64,000 bases of DNA from Sanghuangporus weigelae (Eukaryota > Basidiomycota > Agaricomycetes > Hymenochaetales > Hymenochaetaceae). Positions 57,803 to 64,000 of this stretch are shown piece by piece. The notes under the pieces were generated by a model, which was not told the origin of the DNA, did not search any database, and worked only from the letters and a program-made list of their open reading frames with translations. The translations under genes and the position numbers were made by a program. The stretch is from NCBI GenBank assembly GCA_033182465.1, contig CP137324.1:496001-560000 (forward strand), given 5' to 3'. Every line of letters starts with the position of its first letter. Positions within the stretch are counted from its first letter, which is position 1.

Positions 57803-58678
57803 GCGCCACAGTCTTGATCGAGATCTTCTGAATTTCTTCGTACGGTATTCGAAGAGGATGTCGCATTTGGGGGAGATTCTTGGACAGCGAAAGACAGCGA
57901 AATTACTCCAGAAGAGAATTAGTTGGTATTTATTCTATAATATAGTGTGAAGGATGTATAATTGGCAATAGAGACGGGTGACGAGCGTGTACTGATGGAT
58001 TGAGATGTGCGGGAAAAGGGGGGAAGAAGGAATAATATTGAACAAAAGACAGTGCCGAAGAACGTGCGTCGTTTTAGTGGCTGAACGTTGCTGACGAGAT
58101 GATGACTAATTTGATGTTGCTCATTTCGGGTAGTAGCCACCTGAAATTTCCAGACGCTGACCGTGACTTGGCCCTTTTCTCGTTTCCTATCTAGACGCAG
58201 CCACTCTGCCCCTCCCCACCAACTTGCCTCGCCATCTTTACTCTTCCCCCCATCTTCTTACGCTTCTCCAGCTAGGATTTGCTTAGAACCCGTCGCGAAA
58301 CACTCGCTTCGTGCGTCTACTTACCTCTCGCATCGGCTCCACTTGCTCATTAACGTATTCTGGTCGTGTACTTGTCTTTGCTTACAGACAGCTTTCGAAG
58401 AAAAACGACTGAAACGCGCCTTTTGGTTCACGCGCTCTCGCATTATTCAAAAAATTCAGCCAGCATCAAAAACACGCCAAGTGCTAGGCAAGCTTTGAAA
58501 AAACCTGTCTCGGATTTGCAATAACTGACTCTATTACCTACTTCAGCGCCCTAGCCCATGAGGGTGCTTTAATTACTTCAGTTTGAGCATTTACCGCTTT
58601 GCTCGTACAGTGCGACCGTTTCCTTAGCCAAGCTCATTTCTGCATCTCTTTCGCTTTCCGATCCGCCCGCTCTCCGTC
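57803..58678. other. Intergenic, 3' side of ZIP and promoter of Nudix gene
   Basis: About 880 bp, pyrimidine-rich on the plus strand from 58160 to 58330. An open frame there (58163-58498) has no recognisable motif and is treated as non-coding. Confidence 0.4.
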
Positions 58679-59259
58679 ATGAGTAAAAACAGAACAACGC
58701 CTCGGACTGTATGCTGTGCTATTCCTATTTGGAGGCCGACAGGACAGATATTAGTTGTCACCAGCCGGAAACACACGGAGAACTGGGTTTGTGAGTAATG
58801 CCATTCTGTTGCCTGTATGTGGGGCATCGCTCTAATGCATACTTACATGAATCCTTTACTGGCGAATTTCTCCCTCAAACCTGCGCTGTTAGTACCAAAA
58901 GGAGGTTGGGAAACGAGTGACGGGACGTTGGAAGCGGCAGCGTCGCGTGAAGCTCTGGAAGAAGGTCTCACCCTTTGCTTCTCTGCCGTCCCCAGCCCTC
59001 TCACGCTCTTCGCCGCTTATTCTCTTCATGAACAGCGGGCGTGCATGGCACGATCACGAAATTTGTTACAACGATTCATGGCGTAACAGCGACATATCAT
59101 TTCTATGAACTCGACGCTGTTTCGCTCGAAAATGACTGGCTAGAGCGACGCGAACGCCGACGCGAATGGGTCGATTACGCCGAGGCGATCAGGCGATTGC
59201 AATGGAAACCCGAGCTCGCTCAAGCTCTCATGCTTTCGTCGGTCGCGCCTCGCCGGTAG
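58679..59259 (+). CDS. Nudix hydrolase, diphosphoinositol polyphosphate phosphohydrolase-like
   Basis: Three exons, 58679-58790, 58893-58964 and 59036-59259, give 135 residues. It starts MSKNRTTPRTVCCAIPIWRP, then ILVVTSRKHTENWVLPKGGW. The Nudix box follows as ETSDGTLEAAASREALEEAG with its REALEEAG core assembled across the second intron. It continues VHGTITKFVTTIHGV, FYELDAV and WVDYAEAIRRLQWKPELAQA. The PKGGWE plus TLEAAASREALEE pattern matches fungal Ddp1/Aps1-type enzymes, which cleave diphosphoinositol polyphosphates and dinucleoside polyphosphates. A cytosolic or nuclear location is expected since there is no signal peptide. Length is close to that of short fungal members. Substrate is inferred from the family only. 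Confidence 0.87.
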
Positions 59260-60428
59260 CGATACCAGTCGGCCCGATGAACGTGCCTTGCTCGGCTAGG
59301 CTTATGCGACCCGCGACGGCACAGCAACCTCCGGCAGAGGCCCTGGAGGCTCCACTAACCATCAACATAGACAAATCACTCAACCCTTCGCCCATCAATC
59401 TGCCTGCACGCATATGATCCTCATTTATTTACCAAAGTCAGGAAACTGACGATTTGGGATTGAGGTGGAAGAACGTTTAATCATGGTTCGTTGTTCCCCT
59501 CTATAATCCGATCCGATGAAAACACTACATAGAGTTAGTTGCGGTGAACATTTTTCTACATCCATGGCGTTGATACCCTTTGATTTTTTGACCACTCCAT
59601 TAACTTACACCATATTCTTCCATTTAATTGACGCCACACTTGCATCTAAAAAGCTCTGCTCTCCCCAAAATTGTAGTCTTTCTCACATGTTGTTGCCCGT
59701 TATAAAGCGTCTTAATGCCATCACTCCCGCTTGCTCTGCATCATCAATCTAATTTATCAAGATCTTTCAATTTTTGGCCTGTACACTCTTGGCTTCCACT
59801 ACATCTTTGTCAAGCTTCCCGAAGTCTTCTAACGCATCACCTCTTCGCTTGCATCCGGAATTCCGAACTGAACTGCTTTACACATCGTATCGCATAATCA
59901 TTGTGCACCGAAGCTTTAGCTTTGCGACTTGTACGTAAGTGGTGAAAGTGATGCCAGGCCAAATTAGAATGATTCGATTACCTAAATAGTCAGACAGATT
60001 ACTCATTTCCGTTCACACCGCGCGGGTCCGATCCGATCATCGCAGTTGTCGCGTGGCACCACGAGACGTCATGTATGGATTACATAATGGTACATCTTAT
60101 TTCCTTTCTTAAACATTACTTTGAACGGTAAAATACGAGGGCGAAAAACACTCGAAAAACGTACGTACACTTAAGAAAGGAATAAAATAAGATAAAGGAT
60201 CCGAAGGCGTGTCCACTCGAAACAAGAGTAAACATGGTATTATAACTCTGTAGAGAACCGGGAAGGGGTATTTACAAGAGCGCTCCACGATTCATAAACG
60301 TCAAGACTTAGAGTACCTGCTCAGAGCAGATAAAACGGGAGGGAAAACCAAAAGGTCAGATAACATTGGAAGAGCAGACGGGTCACACGCAGAGGGAGAA
60401 AAAAAAAAGGATGGAAATAATGAAGGAA
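59260..60428. other. Convergent intergenic stretch
   Basis: About 1.2 kb between the 3' ends of the Nudix gene (+) and the bHLH gene (-). AT-rich with long pyrimidine runs; no gene recognised. Confidence 0.4.
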
Positions 60429-61650
60429 CTATGGCTCGTCTTCGTCGTCAGAGTCACCGTCGTCAGTGATACCCGTCCCACCAGTCCACTCGCGCTCCCA
60501 CAGGCAGACATCCTGCAAGGGCACAAGAGCAGGATGTTCGGGTGAAAATTTACTGCGAGCCCGACTTAACCTATCAAGAAGCGCCTTGCGGTCCTCTAAT
60601 AGCTCGTGGATGTAGTCAATGGCTACACAAGCGTGGAATGATAAGATAAAATGACTTCATAAGAGGAATCAAAAGCGAGAATAACGCACTCTTCTGTAAG
60701 ACGACGTTCTCGCTCCGTGGACCAGCTCGGCCATCTATTTTCTCGCCCGATTCACTCATCGCCCGCTTCCCACGATTCTTCTTCTTCGGCTTCCATCTCA
60801 GCACATTCTCGCTATCGCCAGCTGAGTCCGCGAGTTCCCGTTCTTCTGCAGCTATTGCTTCACGTAAAGCAGGGACTGTTTCACAGAGTGCTTCGTACCC
60901 TCTCCGTATGTTCGCACGCCGCTTCTGCTCAGATTGGATATGGTTTGCTTTTTTCTGCGATGTACTCAATAGGATCGGTTTGGCATTGAGGACCGGGCCT
61001 TGCTGATGCGGGGGTGAGCTCCGGTGTTTCTTGCCTTGTTGCCGAGATGAGGATGCGGAAGCGTTCGAACTAGAACTGGGGCCAGAAAGACTAGATAAGT
61101 CGGAGGATGACGTGTAGGGGCGTTTGAGAGAGGGCGGCGTTGGTGGCGGTGGTGTCGGATCTGATGCCACGGAGCTTGCGCTCTGCTGCGAGTCTGATGC
61201 TGCGGAACTACTATCGAGCGTATGGCTCGGCGCAACAGTCGTTAATGGCGGCATCTGCAAAGGTGATTGAGGGGCATCGAATATCTGCTGTAGGGGCGAC
61301 GAGAAACGATGAAGTGGAGAGGGAAACGCATATGAGGTAGATTGAAATGGTGGCTTGAAATGCAAACTTTGAGGGGAAGTCGCGGGTAGGGCAGAGGTAA
61401 GTACGTCCCGGTCGGCAGACTCGTTCCATCTTAAGGAGCTACAGTCGAGAGAGATGAGGTCCTTTGTTGCTTTTGCAAGCTGTTCGCTGCCCTCTCTACG
61501 CGGAGGTAGATGACGGTCGTCGAGCTCCTCAGTGGACGGATCAGCGGCATACATTGTCCACTCGGGAGCACCAATTCCGTTCGAGTAGTTAAGGAGAGCA
61601 GAGTCGAACTTTATGGACTCGGCGAGAGAGAGCAGCGGCATTGTGGCCAT
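60429..61650 (-). CDS. bHLH transcription factor
   Basis: Starts MATMPLLSLAESIKFDSALL at 61650. A long Ser/Pro-rich N-terminus is followed by the basic region and helix 1, KKANHIQSEQKRRANIRRGY then EALCETVPALREAI. The H..E...R spacing in NHIQSEQKRR fits proteins that read CACGTG E-boxes. An unusually long loop of about 50 residues (Lys/Arg-rich KPKKKNRGKR) separates it from helix 2, SENVVLQKS, spliced over the intron ending at about 60624 to AIDYIHELLEDRKALLDRLS. The C-terminus is acidic, DGDSDDEDEP-stop. It resembles the Max/Mlx-like or Ino4-like group. Target genes are unknown; paired E-boxes occur elsewhere in this window. Confidence 0.88.
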
Positions 61651-63028
61651 CGGGAAGGATGTGGAGGGACGATGAGGAGGAGATAGTGGACAGGAAGAAA
61701 GGAGTCAACGACAGAGAGCTGGCGAGAGAAATAGAAGAGCGAGCACGGGTTCGCATCACTTTACTTTGAATACGGTCATGTGTCATCTCACCCAATCACA
61801 GCCAACAATCTGAATTTAATTTACTTTTCCTGTCCTTTGCCTTTTCGGGAAGTTGTACCTCGTAATCGGGCGGCTATCGCCCCGCATTCGGACTCGTCCT
61901 GCTCACGCGACGATCAGTCCGTTACAATTTCTACAAATTGCGGGGTGCCGAAGGTTCCCCGCAACTTTTCCAAGCTACACGGGTGCAATCTCGTACCATT
62001 CGCCCAAGGCGTACCATCTCATCGGCCCTTTCTTTCAACAAAATACAATCACGTAACATAGGATACGTATATACTTTCATCTTGAACGCTACTATCAAAG
62101 AGAACAACTTTTCAAATCTCAGATGCAAAGCAGGATCGCATTCGGTGACGAACCTCGGTCATTCTCAGATCCTCTCACTCCCCGTACTGGCCCTTCTAGT
62201 GCAATTGCTCAGGACGGCCGACGAAAGGATTTACGGCCCGGATTATCTGTTCTTCATCAGAATCTACAAGTCCTCTCGAGTTCTGCTGGGCTCCTCGAAT
62301 GACGTCAAAAGACACCAGTGATCTCTCTGGCCAAGCAACAACCTGAACAGAAATCTCCTATTAGCATGTGACTGTGCTCATCAAAGCCAGCCAGACTCCT
62401 TGAGTCGATAGTAATTGAATAGGATATATATCTGAATACTTTCGGTTTGTGCTTCGGACCCGAGCAAACGAAGTCCACTTTGAAGCGCTAGAACGGATGA
62501 CCAGATACTGAAACTTACGTAAAAATTGCTGCAGACAAGTTCAAAGAAGTATCCAACTTCTCGGTTGCTCATATTTAGTTCCGATTCCCATGAAGTTTTT
62601 GAGAAATCAACGAAGTAGCTCCAGCTTGTTCATAACGGTTGTACGTTAGTGCTTCATCAATATACTGGGACCTCGGTTCTCTAAACTCAAGAATGATCTC
62701 TCCGAGTGCGGAGCATTATCGCTTTTTGAAATTCCGAGAGAAAGAAACGATCAGTAAAAGAGCCGGAGTTCCTGGTATTATCCTTAAATCTTTGGTGGAT
62801 GATTGGATCGGACCTTCATACTGCCTTCATGTATATTTATTCGTAGATCTGGACGAGGTTTACTTCTTCTAATATAATTAAATATTTCTAAATCGGTTAA
62901 TGTTAAAAGTGGAAGTAGCACTTCCTCAAAAGGAACATCAGTCACGCACGGGTAGTGACACGCCACAACAGCCGGCGAGCGCACACGACGCGGTTGTTCT
63001 CCTACTCAACCTCCACCGCATCGACACC
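61651..63028. other. Intergenic region between bHLH gene and VMA9
   Basis: About 1.4 kb between two divergent genes. A 59-codon open frame from ATG 62123 (MQSRIAFGDEPRSFSDPLTP) has a plausible composition but no known motif. From 62340 to 62890 the DNA is AT-rich and shows nothing. Confidence 0.35.
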
Positions 63029-63396
63029 ATGGCCTCTGGGTTCCCTGTGATCGCGTTGCTCGTCATTGTCCTCGGGTTAATGGCTGTAACATGGCTTGCA
63101 ACGCCCAAGGGTCCGCAACAAACGTACGTACCACATTTGCATGTTCTATACAACGCCAACGACCGAACTTTGACTACTCTCATATCCTCAAGGCTCATAC
63201 GAACTGCCGTTCTGCTCACCCTTTCCTGTTGTTACCTTATGTGGATGGTCACGTATATGGCACAACTGCACCCGCTCATGAGTATGTCCACTACATCACC
63301 TATCAGCACGTCACTTTTTCATTGACTCCACGCTCTTCTTGGGCCATCTTTGCATTTATAGCACCAAAACGAACGATACTTGGAGAATTGAAATGA
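63029..63396 (+). CDS. VMA9: V-type proton ATPase subunit e
   Basis: Small hydrophobic subunit of the membrane V0 sector of the vacuolar proton pump, needed for its assembly. Three exons (63029-63123, 63193-63281, 63362-63396; 219 nt) encode 72 residues. The first helix is FPVIALLVIVLGLMAVTWLA followed by TPKGPQQT. Exon 2 gives the second helix and the family signature SCCYLMWMVTYMAQLHPLM. Exon 3 ends TPKRTILGELK-stop, matching the usual P-[KR]-R tail. Length and two-helix layout are those of the family. All splice sites are GT-AG and phases fit exactly. Confidence 0.92.
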
Positions 63397-63725
63397 TCTC
63401 GGGGGTAATGTGCAGTCATGGGTTTTTTTCGGGGGCTAACGTGGGTCGCGCGTGTTTTGCGTCCGGAACAGTGTATCAAGACCAAAAGCCGATGCCACAT
63501 AATTGGAGAGCCAGTGCACTTCGACTCTCGATGATCGGTCCCAGTTATTTCTTTTATATTCAGTTACTATGTTTCGTCTTCTCTTTATCTGTTTCTACTA
63601 CAAGAACTTTTCAGTCCGTCTCGACTCGGAGATCGATCATGATGCGACCTTTGAAACGGACTCTGTTCCGTGCCTCGTAAAAGCATCGATAATCACGGGT
63701 GAAATGGTACATGAACACTTATTTA
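63397..63725. other. Convergent gap
   Basis: A 329-bp gap between the 3' ends of VMA9 (+) and the right-edge gene (-). Open frames on the plus strand here are shadows; no gene recognised. Confidence 0.4.
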
Positions 63726-64000
63726 TTATGTCTTCCATGCACAAACATCCTTTGTTTTCGTTTCATCCTTTCCCATTGACAAAACTTTTCCCGTCACCCA
63801 GTCATCCCTACTGCTCGACACCTGTTCTTCATCTTCGTGATCGGGCAGGCTGTACCGTTCTTGCGCTGGATCGGGCCACTTTGGACTTTCAACTGCGGAG
63901 CATTCGATCTCTTCTTGCGTTGTTTTATCATCTTGAAGGTAGCGACGATCCCAATACCACTTCTTCGATCCTTCGACTGCTTCTCGGTGTTTATCTCTAG
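63726..64000 (-). CDS. C-terminal exon of an unidentified gene (runs off right edge)
   Basis: The minus strand is open from base 64000 to a stop at 63726-63728, about 91 residues. It reads GSKKWYWDRRYLQDDKTTQE, then EIECSAVESPKWPDPAQERY, SLPDHEDEEQVSSSRDDWV and ends TKDVCAWKT-stop. The polar, acidic, Trp-containing composition looks coding, more so than the overlapping plus-strand frame, which is hydrophobic and motif-free. The protein cannot be identified. Its start lies outside the window. Confidence 0.5.
   Translation of the reverse strand, partial: RDKHREAVEGSKKWYWDRRYLQDDKTTQEEIECSAVESPKWPDPAQERYSLPDHEDEEQVSSSRDDWVTGKVLSMGKDETKTKDVCAWKT

Noticed and set aside
58163-58498. Plus-strand frame MTWPFSRFLSRRSHSAPPHQ
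   Set aside because: Lies in a pyrimidine-rich leader upstream of the Nudix gene; composition follows the C/T bias and no family is recognised.
63503-64000. Plus-strand open frame of 165 codons at the right edge
   Set aside because: Hydrophobic, motif-free and without splice logic; the minus strand over the same bases reads as a polar, plausible C-terminal exon.

Overview
The window is nuclear DNA of a filamentous basidiomycete, almost certainly an agaricomycete. Genes carry many introns of about 50-60 nt. Gene content is typical of that class: DUF6533 seven-TM proteins, UstYa-like DUF3328 proteins, large F-box proteins and tandem GH115 alpha-glucuronidases. The GH115 pair suggests a plant-cell-wall degrader (wood or litter). 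I saw no tRNA, rRNA, CRISPR or recognisable transposon.

Layout. 0-8 kb: the 5' part of a GAF-domain protein (-, running off the left edge), a cytochrome b561 protein (-), and the tRNA thiolation factor CTU2 (+). 8.4-12.2 kb: two convergent DUF6533 paralogues. 12.9-17.2 kb: a tandem duplication of about 2.2 kb, each unit carrying one small secreted protein gene. 18-32.9 kb is mostly housekeeping: an AT-hook/Myb-like protein, the ribosome-biogenesis helicase DBP6, a 51-aa cysteine-rich protein, a B-type cyclin, uridine kinase/UPRT, a peroxisomal crotonase and an AIG2-like gamma-glutamylcyclotransferase.

33.4-44.1 kb: two same-strand GH115 genes with a decayed F-box gene and an orphan exon fragment between them. 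44.2-46.9 kb: two divergent UstYa-like genes and a membrane protein. 47-59.3 kb: ASA1, RFC5, a frame-broken HD-domain gene, a two-part F-box gene, a KE4-type ZIP zinc transporter and a Nudix hydrolase. 60.4-64 kb: a bHLH factor, V-ATPase subunit e, and the C-terminal end of an unidentified gene.

Best leads. (1) A roughly 350-bp island of about 94.5% identity inside two otherwise clearly more diverged GH115 paralogues, which looks like gene conversion. (2) Frame-breaking short tandem duplications (7, 4 and 4 bp) in the HD gene and the minus-strand F-box gene. (3) The duplicated secreted-protein locus, with a near-identical non-coding island upstream of each copy. (4) A UstYa-like pair in which one member has lost canonical motif residues. 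No complete new multi-gene system could be demonstrated. Exon borders were read by eye from splice sites and family conservation; outer coordinates are more certain than internal ones unless exons are given.
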